Part shown: piece by piece, positions 49,214-59,793 of the stretch
Position numbering within the stretch: the stretch's first letter is position 1
How the letters are laid out: the number at the start of each line of letters is the position of its first letter
Assembly: GCF_014779555.2 (NCBI RefSeq)
Contig: NZ_CP094357.1
Location: 4,774,001-4,838,000 of the forward strand
From: Lysobacter capsici
GTDB taxonomy: Bacteria; Pseudomonadota; Gammaproteobacteria; Xanthomonadales; Xanthomonadaceae
DNA length: 64,000 nucleotides
Direction of reading: 5' to 3'
Program-made: the position numbers and the translations under genes
The notes under the pieces: generated by a model
Told to the model about the DNA's origin: nothing
Database searches by the model: none
Seen by the model: only the letters and a program-made list of their open reading frames with translations

Positions 49214-50495
49214 ACACCGGGAACTGCGCGCACTGCTTGGTCACGTTCTCGCGCACGCCGGCGATGACGTTCTCGTCCTTCGGGTTGTCGAGCACGTCGC
49301 AGATCCACTCGGCCAGGGCCACGCAGTCGGGTTCCTTGTAGCCGCGGGTGGTGACGGCCGGGGTGCCGATGCGCAGGCCCGAGGTCACGAAGGGCTTTTG
49401 CGGGTCGTTGGGCACCGCGTTCTTGTTGACGGTGATGTGGGCGCGGCCGAGCGCGGCTTCCGCGTCCTTGCCGGTGATGCCCTTGCCGATCATGTCGACC
49501 AGCATCAGATGGTTTTCGGTGCCGCCCGAAACGATCTTGTAGCCGCGCGCGATGATGGTCTTGGCCATGGCCTGGGCGTTCTTGACGACCTGGGCCTGGT
49601 ATTCCTTGAATTCGGGCTCCAGCGCTTCCTTGAACGCGACCGCCTTGGCCGCGATCACGTGCATCAGCGGACCGCCCTGGATGCCCGGGAACACGATGCT
49701 CTGCAGCTTCTTCTGCATCTCGTCGAAATCGACCGCGCCGCTGCCGGCGTCGACCGAACCTTCCCAGCGCTTGGCCACGATGATGCCGCCGCGCGGGCCG
49801 CGCAGGGTCTTGTGGGTGGTCGAGGTGACCACGTGCGCATGCGGGACCGGGCTCGGGTACACGCCGGCGGCGATCAGGCCGGCGACATGGGCCATGTCGA
49901 CGAACAGATACGCGCCGACCTTGTCGGCGATAGCGCGGAAACGCGCCCAGTCGACCACCTGCGAGTAAGCGCTGAAGCCGGCCACGACCATCTTCGGCTT
50001 GTGCTCCAGGGCCAGGCGTTCGACTTCGTCGTAATCGATCAGGCCCTGTTCGTTGACGCCGTACTGGATCGCGTTGAACAGCTTGCCGCTGGCGTTGACC
50101 TTGGCGCCGTGGGTGAGGTGGCCGCCGTGGGCCAGGCTCATGCCGAGGATGGTGTCGCCCGGATTGAGCAGGGCGAAATACACCGCCTGGTTGGCCTGCG
50201 AGCCCGAATGCGGCTGCACGTTGCCGTAGTCGGCGCCGAACAATTCCTTGACCCGGTCGATCGCCAGCTGCTCGGCGATGTCGACGAATTCGCAGCCGCC
50301 GTAATAGCGCTTGCCCGGATAGCCTTCGGCGTACTTGTTGGTCAGCACGCTGCCCTGGGCCTCGAGCACGCGCGGGCTGGCATAGTTTTCCGAGGCGATC
50401 AGTTCGACATGGTCTTCCTGCCGGCGGGCCTCGGCGGCGATGGCCTGGGCGAGTTCGTCATCGAATCCGGCAATACGGGTGTGGCTGGGGAACAT
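49206..50495 (-). CDS. glyA: Serine hydroxymethyltransferase
   Basis: A 429-residue PLP enzyme that interconverts serine and glycine with tetrahydrofolate, the main source of one-carbon units. The PLP lysine is in [14 protein letters not shown] near residue 236. The N-terminal [19 protein letters not shown] near 32 and [11 protein letters not shown] near 95 are typical. ATG at 50495 is chosen; the frame is open upstream but without family sequence. About ten residues longer than E. coli GlyA. Confidence 0.98.
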   Translation of the reverse strand: MFPSHTRIAGFDDELAQAIAAEARRQEDHVELIASENYASPRVLEAQGSVLTNKYAEGYPGKRYYGGCEFVDIAEQLAIDRVKELFGADYGNVQPHSGSQANQAVYFALLNPGDTILGMSLAHGGHLTHGAKVNASGKLFNAIQYGVNEQGLIDYDEVERLALEHKPKMVVAGFSAYSQVVDWARFRAIADKVGAYLFVDMAHVAGLIAAGVYPSPVPHAHVVTSTTHKTLRGPRGGIIVAKRWEGSVDAGSGAVDFDEMQKKLQSIVFPGIQGGPLMHVIAAKAVAFKEALEPEFKEYQAQVVKNAQAMAKTIIARGYKIVSGGTENHLMLVDMIGKGITGKDAEAALGRAHITVNKNAVPNDPQKPFVTSGLRIGTPAVTTRGYKEPDCVALAEWICDVLDNPKDENVIAGVRENVTKQCAQFPVYG

Positions 50496-50788
50496 TCGCG
50501 GAGCCTCGGAGAAAGAGCGGACAGGGGGGAGGAACCTCGGGGACAGGCCGGGCGGTGGCGAGAAGCGGCCGCCGCGCCCCGTTAATGCGGGGGTGGCTTG
50601 ACGCAAGACTTGAAATGTTAGCCTAGGGGCGTATGGCGGCCAACCGCCAAGGCAGGGCTGCCACCGGCGCCCGACCCGGCGGACAATGACCGTCGCTCAA
50701 CCCTCAGGGCCCGCCCCCACCGGCCGGTCCGGCCGCCAGGCTCACGGCGGCCCCGACTATGACAGCTTCAGTTCCGGATATTGCGACC

Positions 50789-51691
50789 ATGAAATGGGTC
50801 TTCGTCTTCCTGTTCCTCGCCAGCGCGGTCTATGTGCACTACCGCGGCCGGGTACGCCACCGCCTGGGCCGCCAGTTGCTGGACCATTCGACTTTCATGG
50901 CGCCGATCAACGTGCTGATGTACGCCTGCTCGCGGGTGCCGACCAGCCCGTACCTGAGCCCGGACCAGTATTTCCCCGAACTCGAGCCGCTGCGCGCGCG
51001 CTGGCGCGAGATCCGCGCCGAGGCCCTGCACCTGCGCGAGCTGCAGCAGATCAAGGCCGCCGAAGGCTATAACGACGTCGGCTTCAACTCGTTCTTCCGC
51101 CGCGGCTGGAAGCGCTTCTACCTGAAGTGGTACGACGACGCCCACCCCTCGGCCGCCGAGCTGTGCCCGGTCACCACCCAGCTGTTGCGCGAAGTGCCCA
51201 GCGTCAAGGCGGCGATGTTCACCGAGCTGCCGCCCGGCGGCGAGCTGCGCCCGCACCGCGACCCCTACGCCGGCTCGCTGCGCCTGCATCTGGGCCTGGA
51301 CACGCCCAACGACGACGCCTGCTTCATCGACGTCGACGGCCAGCGCTACAGCTGGCGCGACGGCGAATGGACGATGTTCGACGAAACCTATATCCACTGG
51401 GCCCAGAACGGCTCGGAGCAGAACCGCATCATCCTGTTCTGCGACATCGAGCGGCCGATGCGCTGGGGCTGGGCGCGCGGGCTGAACCGCTTCATCGCCA
51501 AGCGCCTGATCGCGGCCGGCGCCTCGCCGAACAACGAAGGCGACAAGACCGGCGGGATCAACAAGGCGTTCAAGTACTTCTACAGCCTGCGCCTGAAGGC
51601 CAAGGGGCTGAAGGAGCGCAGCAAGGGGACGTATTACTTCTTCAAGTACGCGGCGGTGGTGGCGGTGGTGGCGTTTATTGTTTGGGTTTGA
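50789..51691 (+). CDS. LpxO-like lipid A / aspartyl beta-hydroxylase family protein
   Basis: About 300 residues. An N-terminal membrane helix (KWVFVFLFLASAVYVHYRG) is followed by a basic segment (VRHRLGRQLLDHSTFMAPIN) very like LpxO, the Fe(II)/2-oxoglutarate enzyme that makes 2-hydroxymyristate in lipid A. HRDP near residue 155 and the later RLHLGL and HWAQN segments hold the metal and 2-oxoglutarate ligands. A second hydrophobic stretch is at the C-terminus. The ATG at 50789 begins the homologous part; an in-frame ATG at 50759 is possible. Confidence 0.82.
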   Translation: MKWVFVFLFLASAVYVHYRGRVRHRLGRQLLDHSTFMAPINVLMYACSRVPTSPYLSPDQYFPELEPLRARWREIRAEALHLRELQQIKAAEGYNDVGFNSFFRRGWKRFYLKWYDDAHPSAAELCPVTTQLLREVPSVKAAMFTELPPGGELRPHRDPYAGSLRLHLGLDTPNDDACFIDVDGQRYSWRDGEWTMFDETYIHWAQNGSEQNRIILFCDIERPMRWGWARGLNRFIAKRLIAAGASPNNEGDKTGGINKAFKYFYSLRLKAKGLKERSKGTYYFFKYAAVVAVVAFIVWV

Positions 51692-51697
51692 GGGGCT

Positions 51698-51736
51698 GGG
51701 AATCGGGAATCGGGAATCGGGAATCGGGAATCGGAT
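51698..51736. repeat. Unpaired GGGAATC heptad run (five units)
   Basis: Five consecutive GGGAATC units just after the hydroxylase stop, with no complementary arm nearby, unlike the paired copies. Confidence 0.85.
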
Positions 51737-51815
51737 AGAGCCTAGAGCTCCATCACTGCCGGTTGCGCAAGCTGTCCGAAGCGCCCCACTCCCCGTCTTA
51801 ACGTACTTCCCTACC

Positions 51816-51924
51816 GTCATTCCCGCGAAGGCGGGCTCCGCTTCACTTCGGCGGAGCCGAACATCCAGGGCCTTTCGTGCGAGAACGCCTGAAGTCACTG
51901 GATTCCCGCTTTCGCGGGAATGAC
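51816..51924. repeat. 109-bp palindrome-ended element, copy 2
   Basis: Same length and about 95% identical to 43631-43739. The ends are GTCATTCCCGCGAAGGCGGG and CCCGCTTTCGCGGGAATGAC, so they are now slightly mismatched. The similarity continues a little past the right end (GATGACGCTGAAG in both). Confidence 0.9.
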
Positions 51925-52211
51925 GTCCTGGAAGATGACGCTGAAGTCTCTGCCTGCGCGGCATTGACAGCCTGTAAGCCTCGCCCAGTTGCAACGGAAA
52001 CTCGCCACCGTAGAGGGCGACTACGCCTCCCGCGCGACCCGAAACACTTCACGCCGGCCATTTGAATCCCCGCCCCGCCGCCACAATCTGTATGACCCCG
52101 CCATCCCCCGCGCTGGAACCCAGCCAGCGCCTGCGGGATAATTCCCGTTTCCCGTCCGCCCCCTCCGGCCCTACCCGGCCCGGCTCGGCACGCCCCTGCT
52201 TCGGAGTTCGC

Positions 52212-53873
<1,662 letters not shown>

Positions 53874-54005
53874 GACCCCATCGGGCCGCGTCGATCGACG
53901 CGGCCCGATTCGTTGTGCGGACCCTGCGGCGCGATGTCCACGCGCGGCGCCGACCGCGACCGCGACATTCGCAATCCATTCGTACCCGCTCGAGTAGTAC
54001 CCGTC

Positions 54006-54413
54006 ATGCCGATCCTTCTGCCGATCCTCGCCTTCATCGCGCTGCTGGCGTTCGCGCCGGAAGCGGCCATGAAACTCGGCGCCTGGTTCGCCGTCACCAC
54101 CGTGACCGTGCGGATCAGCGCGGACAAGCTGGTCGGTTGCGCGGTGAGCTACGGCGAAGCCGCCTGGGCGGTGATCTACGCGGCGATCGCGCCGGTGCTG
54201 GTGATCTTCGGCCTGCTCAGCTTCGGCGCGTCCACCGGCATCACCCAGTTCCAGGGCGCCGGCACGATCGTGATCCTGGCGATTCTGCTGGGCTCGTTCA
54301 TCGCCGCGTTCATGCTGGCGCTGCACACCAGCTTCAAGGACAGCGCGATCATCGCCGCGGTCACCACCGTGACCAGCGTGGCCCTGGCGCTGCTGATCCG
54401 CGGCCTGACGTGA
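54006..54413 (+). CDS. Small polytopic membrane protein of unknown function
   Basis: A 135-residue, very hydrophobic protein with about four membrane helices and few charged residues; no motif recognised. The frame is open from 53913, but the stretch before 54006 is Arg/Asp-rich and unlike the rest, so I start at MPILLPILAF. It is followed by map after 75 bases. Confidence 0.6.
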   Translation: MPILLPILAFIALLAFAPEAAMKLGAWFAVTTVTVRISADKLVGCAVSYGEAAWAVIYAAIAPVLVIFGLLSFGASTGITQFQGAGTIVILAILLGSFIAAFMLALHTSFKDSAIIAAVTTVTSVALALLIRGLT

Positions 54414-54488
54414 GAGCGTCGGCACGCCCAGAGCACGCGCATTGCGCGATCATGCACGCACACCCGAGCCGGACCCGAGGATGACCCC

Positions 54489-55226
54489 ATGACCGTACTG
54501 CACGCCTTCGAACTCGAGGGATTGCGCCGCGCCGGCTCGCTGGTGTCGACCATCCTCGCCACGATGCGCGAAGCCGCCGTCGCCGGCGCGGTCTCGCGCG
54601 ATCTCGACGCGATCGGCGCGACGATGCTGCGCGAGGCCGGCGCGCGTTCGGCGCCGCAGCTGACCTACGACTTCCCCGGCGCAACCTGCATCAGCATCAA
54701 CTCGGTCGCCGCCCACGGCATTCCCGACGCCAGCGTGTTGCGCGACGGCGACCTGGTGAACATCGACGTCTCGGCCGAACTCGACGGCTACTTCGCCGAC
54801 ACCGGCGGCAGCTTCGTGGTCGGCACCGCCAGCGCGGCCCAGCAGAAACTGCTCGACGCGACCTTGGAAGCGCGCGACAGCGCGATCGCGCAACTGCGCG
54901 CCGGCAACCTGCTCAACAGCATCGGCCGCACCGTCGAAACGGTGGCGGCGCGACGCGGCCTGCGGGTGATCCGCAACCTCGGCAGCCACGGCGTCGGCCG
55001 CGCCCTGCACGAAGCCCCGGGCAACATCCCCGGCTACTACGACCCGCGCGACACCCGCCGCCTGCACGAGGGCATGGTGATCACGATCGAACCGTTCCTG
55101 GCGACCCACTGCACCCACACCGACGAAGGCGACGACGGCTGGGCGATGCGCTGCCGGCGCGGTTTCGCGGCTCAGTTCGAGCACACGGTGGTGGTGACGT
55201 CGGGGGAGCCTATCGTCGTCACGTGA
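54489..55226 (+). CDS. map: Type I methionine aminopeptidase
   Basis: A 245-residue dimetal enzyme that removes N-terminal methionine. The five metal ligands can be placed: two Asp in NIDVSAELDGYFADTG near residues 89-101, His in SHGVGRALHEAP near 165, Glu in ITIEPFL near 199 and Glu in AQFEHTVVV near 231. The sequence differs from the usual map beside rpsB, so it may be a second copy; a paralogue outside the window would settle this. Confidence 0.92.
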   Translation: MTVLHAFELEGLRRAGSLVSTILATMREAAVAGAVSRDLDAIGATMLREAGARSAPQLTYDFPGATCISINSVAAHGIPDASVLRDGDLVNIDVSAELDGYFADTGGSFVVGTASAAQQKLLDATLEARDSAIAQLRAGNLLNSIGRTVETVAARRGLRVIRNLGSHGVGRALHEAPGNIPGYYDPRDTRRLHEGMVITIEPFLATHCTHTDEGDDGWAMRCRRGFAAQFEHTVVVTSGEPIVVT

Positions 55227-55229
55227 TGG

Positions 55230-55352
55230 GGAGGGAATCGGGAATGGTGAATCGGGAATCGGTAGAAGCAAAGGCCGAGGCTTCCGATCTTCGACTCCGG
55301 TTCCAACTCAACTTCGACTCGTGATTCCCGATTCCCGATTCCCGATTCCCGA
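55230..55352. repeat. Paired GGGNATC heptad element, copy 5 (map-pyrF gap)
   Basis: The left arm is at 55231-55262 (GGGAATC, GGGAATG, GTGAATC, GGGAATC), the right arm at 55323-55351 (GATTCCC x4) and the loop about 60 bases. It ends 8 bases before the AAAGGA ribosome-binding site of pyrF. Confidence 0.88.
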
Positions 55353-55368
55353 ACAAAGGATCCACCTC

Positions 55369-56181
55369 ATGACCTTCATGCAGACACTGCGCGACCGCTG
55401 GCAACAGGCCGGCACCCTGGTCTGCGTCGGCCTGGATCCCGAGCCGGCCAAGTTCCCCGTGCGTTTCACCGCCGACGCCGATGCGGTGTTCGCGTTCAAT
55501 CGCGACATCGTCGACGCCACCGCGCAGTACGCCTGCGCGTTCAAGCCGCAGATCGCCCACTTCGCCGCGCTGGGCGCCGAGGATGCGTTGGCACGCCTGA
55601 TCGCCTACGTCCACGCGAATCACCCGGGCATCCCGGTGATCCTCGACAGCAAGCGCGGCGACATCGGCAGCACCGCGCAGCATTACGCCAGCGAAGCTTT
55701 CGATCGCTACGCGGCCGACGCGGTCACCGCCAATCCCTACCTCGGCCGCGATTCGGTGCAGCCCTTCCTCGATCGCGCCGATCGCGGCGTGGTGGTGCTG
55801 TGCCGCACCTCCAATCCCGGCGCCGGCGATCTGCAGGACCTGCTGGTCGACGGGCGTCCGCTGTATCAGCACGTCGCCGAGAAAGTCGCGCGCGAGTGGA
55901 ACGGCCACGGCAATTGTTCGCTGGTGGTCGGCGCGACCTGGCCGGCGCAGCTGCGCGAAGTGCGCGCGATCGTCGGCGAGGTGCCGTTCCTGGTGCCCGG
56001 GGTCGGCGCGCAGGGCGGCGATGTCGAGGCGGTGGTGAGCAACGCCAAGACCGCCGACGGCACCGGCCTGATGGTCAGCAGCTCGCGCGCGATCCTGTAC
56101 GCGTCCAGCGGCGAGGATTACGCCGACGCCGCGGCGGCCGCGGCGAAGTCGCTGCGCGATCAGATCAACCGTTACCGCTGA
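55369..56181 (+). CDS. pyrF: Orotidine 5'-phosphate decarboxylase, long (type 2) form
   Basis: A 270-residue TIM barrel that makes UMP, the last step of de novo pyrimidine synthesis. The catalytic motif is DSKRGDIGSTAQHYA near residue 85, with TANPYLGRDSVQPF near 120 and FLVPGVGAQGGD near 205 for phosphate binding. This is the longer form found in Xanthomonadales and actinobacteria. Start ATG 55369 with AAAGGA 7 bases before it. Confidence 0.95.
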   Translation: MTFMQTLRDRWQQAGTLVCVGLDPEPAKFPVRFTADADAVFAFNRDIVDATAQYACAFKPQIAHFAALGAEDALARLIAYVHANHPGIPVILDSKRGDIGSTAQHYASEAFDRYAADAVTANPYLGRDSVQPFLDRADRGVVVLCRTSNPGAGDLQDLLVDGRPLYQHVAEKVAREWNGHGNCSLVVGATWPAQLREVRAIVGEVPFLVPGVGAQGGDVEAVVSNAKTADGTGLMVSSSRAILYASSGEDYADAAAAAAKSLRDQINRYR

Positions 56182-56192
56182 CGGCTACGCCG

Positions 56193-56447
56193 ATGTACGC
56201 CGGGCTCGATGCTTTGTCCTTGGCGCAGGTCGAATCGGCGGTGCAGCGCCTGTACGACCTGGGCCGGATCGAACTGCTCCATCGCGGCATGATGCCGGAG
56301 GCCGAAGTGTTCGCGTGCCGCTATCAGGGCCGCCGCTTCAATCTGAAATACGACCTGGCCTACGGCGCGGAATTGCAGGCCGTCGCCGCGTTTTCGCACG
56401 ACGAACTCGATGCGCTTGCCGCTTCGCTGGTCGCCGCGGCGGATTGA
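56193..56447 (+). CDS. Small protein of unknown function
   Basis: An 84-residue acidic protein, 11 bases after pyrF and in the same direction, so likely co-transcribed. It has helix-rich ends (LAQVESAVQRLYDLGRI, DELDALAASLVAAAD) and a central CRYQGRRFNLKYDLAYG. No family recognised. Confidence 0.6.
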   Translation: MYAGLDALSLAQVESAVQRLYDLGRIELLHRGMMPEAEVFACRYQGRRFNLKYDLAYGAELQAVAAFSHDELDALAASLVAAAD

Positions 56448-56501
56448 AAGAGCGGCCGATCGCGCGGCCGGTGCGCGATGCACCGACCGCGTTCGCGATC
56501 T

Positions 56502-57371
56502 TCAGTCCGCGAACACCCGCAGCTCGCCGTCGCGATGCACGAACAAGGCATCCGACAGGTTGTAGGCCGAGGACTGCGCGATCTGCGCGGCGATGTCCTT
56601 GAGCGAATCCACGCTCTGGCGATCCTCGCTGCCGCAGACCATCACCTCGTCGCGCGCGGCGATCGCGAACACCGGATCGCCCTGCACCTGGACGCGTTCG
56701 CTCCAGTGCTCGAACAACAGCACCATGCTCGCGTCGTAATTGCGGTCCAGCCGCGCCACGAAGCGGCCGTCGGCGCCCTGCACCTTCAACTCCGGCAGGA
56801 ACCGGCTCAGGTTGCTCAGCGCCTGGGCGCGCAGGGCCTCGCCGTCGAGGCCGCCGCGTTCGGCGTCGGCCGGCGAAAGGAAACTCATCGAATCGGGGGT
56901 GTCCTCGACATAGGTCAGGACCAGGTCGCCGGCCAGCGGCTCGACGATGAAGGGGATGCGGTCGCCGGCGCCGGTCGAGCGCGCCTGCTGCAAGGCGATC
57001 TCGTGCCAGCCGCGGGTCTTGAGCACCGGCAGGATGGTCGCCACGTCCAGCGCCGCGGGCCGGTCCAGGCCGCGCTGCACGTCGCGCGCCGAGGCGATCT
57101 GGTCGGCGAACACCGCCTCCAGCGACTCGGGCGCGTCGAGGTAGCGCTGATAGCTGTTGCCGAGGAAATGGGTGGCCTTGAAGCCGTCCGGCAGCGACCA
57201 GTCGATGCGCGCGTCGGACACCAGCGCGCCGTGGGCGATGCTCAGCTGCGCCTCCGGCCAGGCCGCGCGCAACGCGGCCGCGTAGCGGTCGGCGAAGCTG
57301 TGCAGATCCATCGGGTGCGCGGGCCCGCCCTGGTCGCGCTTGCCGCCGAACAATTTGCTGAAGATGGACAT
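56502..57371 (-). CDS. DUF1444 family protein
   Basis: A 289-residue cytoplasmic protein. The ordering of segments (LPVLKTRGW-like, VEDTPDSMSFLSPADAERGG near residue 155, then ALSNLSRFLPELKVQG and DPVFAIAARDEVMVCGS near 245) matches DUF1444/YtpQ. No activity is known. It is divergent from the metallo-hydrolase gene; the 102-base gap likely holds both promoters, but I cannot place them. Confidence 0.7.
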   Translation of the reverse strand: MSIFSKLFGGKRDQGGPAHPMDLHSFADRYAAALRAAWPEAQLSIAHGALVSDARIDWSLPDGFKATHFLGNSYQRYLDAPESLEAVFADQIASARDVQRGLDRPAALDVATILPVLKTRGWHEIALQQARSTGAGDRIPFIVEPLAGDLVLTYVEDTPDSMSFLSPADAERGGLDGEALRAQALSNLSRFLPELKVQGADGRFVARLDRNYDASMVLLFEHWSERVQVQGDPVFAIAARDEVMVCGSEDRQSVDSLKDIAAQIAQSSAYNLSDALFVHRDGELRVFAD

Positions 57372-57473
57372 GACCGATTCCCTGTGGTCGTTGGTCGGCC
57401 GACTATACGACCCGTGCCCCGGGCGGCCGTACTCACAATCGTCACATTCCCGGTGAGCGGCTAGGCTGCGCTC

Positions 57474-58445
57474 ATGGACCGACGCACAGATCGCACCCGC
57501 CGGCGTTTGCTCGCCGCTGCCCTCGCCGCCGGCGCCGCGCTCGGCACCCGCGCGCTGCCCGCGCTCGCCGCCGCCGGCACCGCCGCGAGCGGGCCGGCCG
57601 GGCGCTCGCGCCTGATCCTGCTCGGCACCGCCGGCGGACCGACCCCGAAGGCGCTGCGCGCCGCGCCGGCGAACGCGGTGGTGGTCGGCGACGCGGTCTA
57701 CGTGGTCGACTGCGGCAACGGCGTGGCCCGGCAGATGGCGCTGGCCGGGCTGTCGCTCGGCGCGATCGGCGACGTGTTCATCACCCACCACCATTCCGAT
57801 CACAACGCCGACTACGGCAACCTGCTGTGGCTGGCCTGGGCCGCGGATCTGCGCCGCCCGGTCGACGCCTGGGGGCCGCCGCCGCTCAAGCGCATGACCC
57901 GGCGCTTCCTGCAGCTCAACGACACCGACATCCGCACCCGCATCGCCGACGAAGGCCGGCCGCCGCTGGCGCCGCTGATCCGGCCGCATGAGCTGCGTCA
58001 CGGCGGCGTGGTGATGCGCGACGATCGGGTCAAGGTCACCGCCGCGCTGGTCGAGCACCCGCCGATGACGCCGGCGTTCGCCTACCGCTTCGACTGCCCG
58101 GATCGCTCGATCGTGTTTTCCGGCGACACCCGGCCCAGCGCGGCCCTGGTTGAACTGGCGCGCGGCGCCGACGTGCTGGTGCATGAGGTGATGTATCTGC
58201 CGGCGCTGGAGCGATTGATCGCCAGCGAAGCGCAGGCCGCGCGGCTGCGCCAGCATCTGCTCGACAGCCACACCACCACCGAGCAGGTCGGCCGCTTGGC
58301 GACGCAGGCCGGGGTCAAGACCTTGGTGCTGACCCATTTCGTGCCCGGTGGCGACGCGACGCTGACCGATGAGGTCTGGCGCGAGGCGGTGGCGCCGTAT
58401 TTCAAGGGTGAATTGGTGATCGGGCGGGATTTGATGGAGCTGTGA
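57474..58445 (+). CDS. Exported MBL-fold metallo-hydrolase
   Basis: A 323-residue protein with a long signal of Tat type (RTRRRLLAAALAAGAALG, RR at residues 9-10), so it is probably folded before export. The metal motif HHHSDHNAD is near residue 104, with further ligands in EHPP near 187, FSGDTRPS near 215 and a C-terminal THFVPGG His near 283. Fold details are of the RNase Z/arylsulfatase-like branch. Substrate unknown. Confidence 0.85.
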   Translation: MDRRTDRTRRRLLAAALAAGAALGTRALPALAAAGTAASGPAGRSRLILLGTAGGPTPKALRAAPANAVVVGDAVYVVDCGNGVARQMALAGLSLGAIGDVFITHHHSDHNADYGNLLWLAWAADLRRPVDAWGPPPLKRMTRRFLQLNDTDIRTRIADEGRPPLAPLIRPHELRHGGVVMRDDRVKVTAALVEHPPMTPAFAYRFDCPDRSIVFSGDTRPSAALVELARGADVLVHEVMYLPALERLIASEAQAARLRQHLLDSHTTTEQVGRLATQAGVKTLVLTHFVPGGDATLTDEVWREAVAPYFKGELVIGRDLMEL

Positions 58446-58487
58446 GGAAGGCGACGGGGCGACCTGCCTGTCTTTCTGCCGTCAGGA

Positions 58488-58890
58488 GGGAGAAGGTGTC
58501 CGGAGGGCGGATGAGGGCGAGCGCGATGAAGTCTGCGAGGCCGATGCAATGTCTCGCGCCCCATACCCTCACCCCAACCCCTCTCCCGCGCTGCGGGAGA
58601 GGGGCTCGTCGCGCGGTGGCGGTGAATCCCGCTCGGAGTCTGTTCCCTTCTCCCGCCAAGCGGGAGAAGGTGCCCGAAGGGCGGATGAGGGCGAGCGCGA
58701 TGGAGTCTACGAGGCCGATGCAACGTCCCGCGCACCACGCCCTCACCCCAACCCCTCTCCCGCGCCGCGGGAGAGGGGCTCGTCGCGCGGTGGCGGTGAA
58801 TCCCGCTCGGACTCTGTTCCCTTCTCCCGCCAAGCGGGAGAAGGTGCCCGAAGGGCGGATGAGGGCACGCGCGATGGAGTCTGCGCGACG
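58488..58890. repeat. 174-bp tandem REP-like array (about 2.3 units)
   Basis: Units start with GGGAGAAGGTG at 58488, 58662 and 58836, exactly 174 bases apart; the third is cut short. Each contains CTTCTCCCGCCAAGCGGGAGAAGG and CTCTCCCGC...GCGGGAGAG hairpins and a GGCGGATGAGGGCGAGCGCG segment. A single relative is at 30540-30667. The 58446-58905 gap has no gene. Confidence 0.9.
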
Positions 58891-58905
58891 CAATGCGACT
58901 CGCCC

Positions 58906-59793
58906 TCAACGAAACGCCGCGCGCAAGGCCGCGATCGGAAACCGCAACCAGATCGCCGCGAATACGCCCGCGCGCACCAGCGCGCCGCGGCGCGGGGCTT
59001 CGAATTTGCTGAAGTAGCGCCACAGGCCGCGGTGCTTGTTCCATTCGACGAAGAACGGCCGCGAGCGGCTGGACACGCCGCGCACGTGCATCACCCGCAC
59101 GTGGTTGGCGACCGCGACGGTGGCGCCGCTATCGCGCACGCGCCGGCACAGGTCGAGATCTTCGGCGTGCAGGCGATAGCCTTCGTCGAATCCGCCGATA
59201 CGCGCGAACAAGCGCCGCGGCATCAGCATCAACGCGCCCGAGGTCGCCTGCACCGACTGCAGTTCCTGGCTATCGTCCGGCGCCACCGCCATTTTCGGCG
59301 CGGCCCACGGACGCAGCAGGCCGGCCAGCATCGCGCCGAAGTCCGGATCGCGCCGGCGCACCGCGGCGTCGCGTTCGTCGTGTTCGTTGACCAGATCGGC
59401 GCTTAGCAACGCATCGCCGAGCGGCGCGGCCAGCGCGTGCAGGCGCACGAAGGTGTCGGGTTCGACCATGCAGTCGGGATTGACGAACACCAGCCAGTCG
59501 TCGTCGCGCGCCGGTTCCAGTTCGGCCACGCCCTGATTGCAGCCGACCGAGAACCCGGGGTTGTCGGGATTGGCGACGAAGCGCAGGCGCGGGTCGAGCG
59601 AGGCATGGCGTTGCACGATTTCCAGGGTGCCGTCGTCGGATTGGTTGTCGACGACGCGGATCGCGGCGACGCCGGCGCACTCGCGCAATCGGCTCAGGCA
59701 TTCGTCGATGGTCGCGGCGCTGCGGTAGCTGACCACGATCGCCTGGAATTCCGCGCGGGCCGGGAGCGGGCGCGGATCAGAGGAAGAGGTCAC
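58906..59793 (-). CDS. Family 2 glycosyltransferase (rhamnosyltransferase-like)
   Basis: A 295-residue GT2 protein. The GT-A core has AIVVSYRSAATIDECL near residue 19, VVDNQSDDGT near 48, NPGFSVGCNQG near 78 and the DXD-type VNPDCMVEP near 104, then GGFDEGYRLHAEDLDLCRR near 200, as in WbbL-type rhamnosyltransferases of O-antigen and surface polysaccharide synthesis. A hydrophobic stretch is at the C-terminus. It overlaps the previous gene by 17 bases. Confidence 0.9.
   Translation of the reverse strand: MTSSSDPRPLPARAEFQAIVVSYRSAATIDECLSRLRECAGVAAIRVVDNQSDDGTLEIVQRHASLDPRLRFVANPDNPGFSVGCNQGVAELEPARDDDWLVFVNPDCMVEPDTFVRLHALAAPLGDALLSADLVNEHDERDAAVRRRDPDFGAMLAGLLRPWAAPKMAVAPDDSQELQSVQATSGALMLMPRRLFARIGGFDEGYRLHAEDLDLCRRVRDSGATVAVANHVRVMHVRGVSSRSRPFFVEWNKHRGLWRYFSKFEAPRRGALVRAGVFAAIWLRFPIAALRAAFR

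Larger units (their letters stand above)
51692..52211. other. Repeat-filled gap before ettA
   Basis: 520 bases without a gene. In order it holds a single-arm GGGAATC run, the second copy of the 109-bp palindrome-ended element, a short unique stretch and the ettA leader. Confidence 0.6.
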
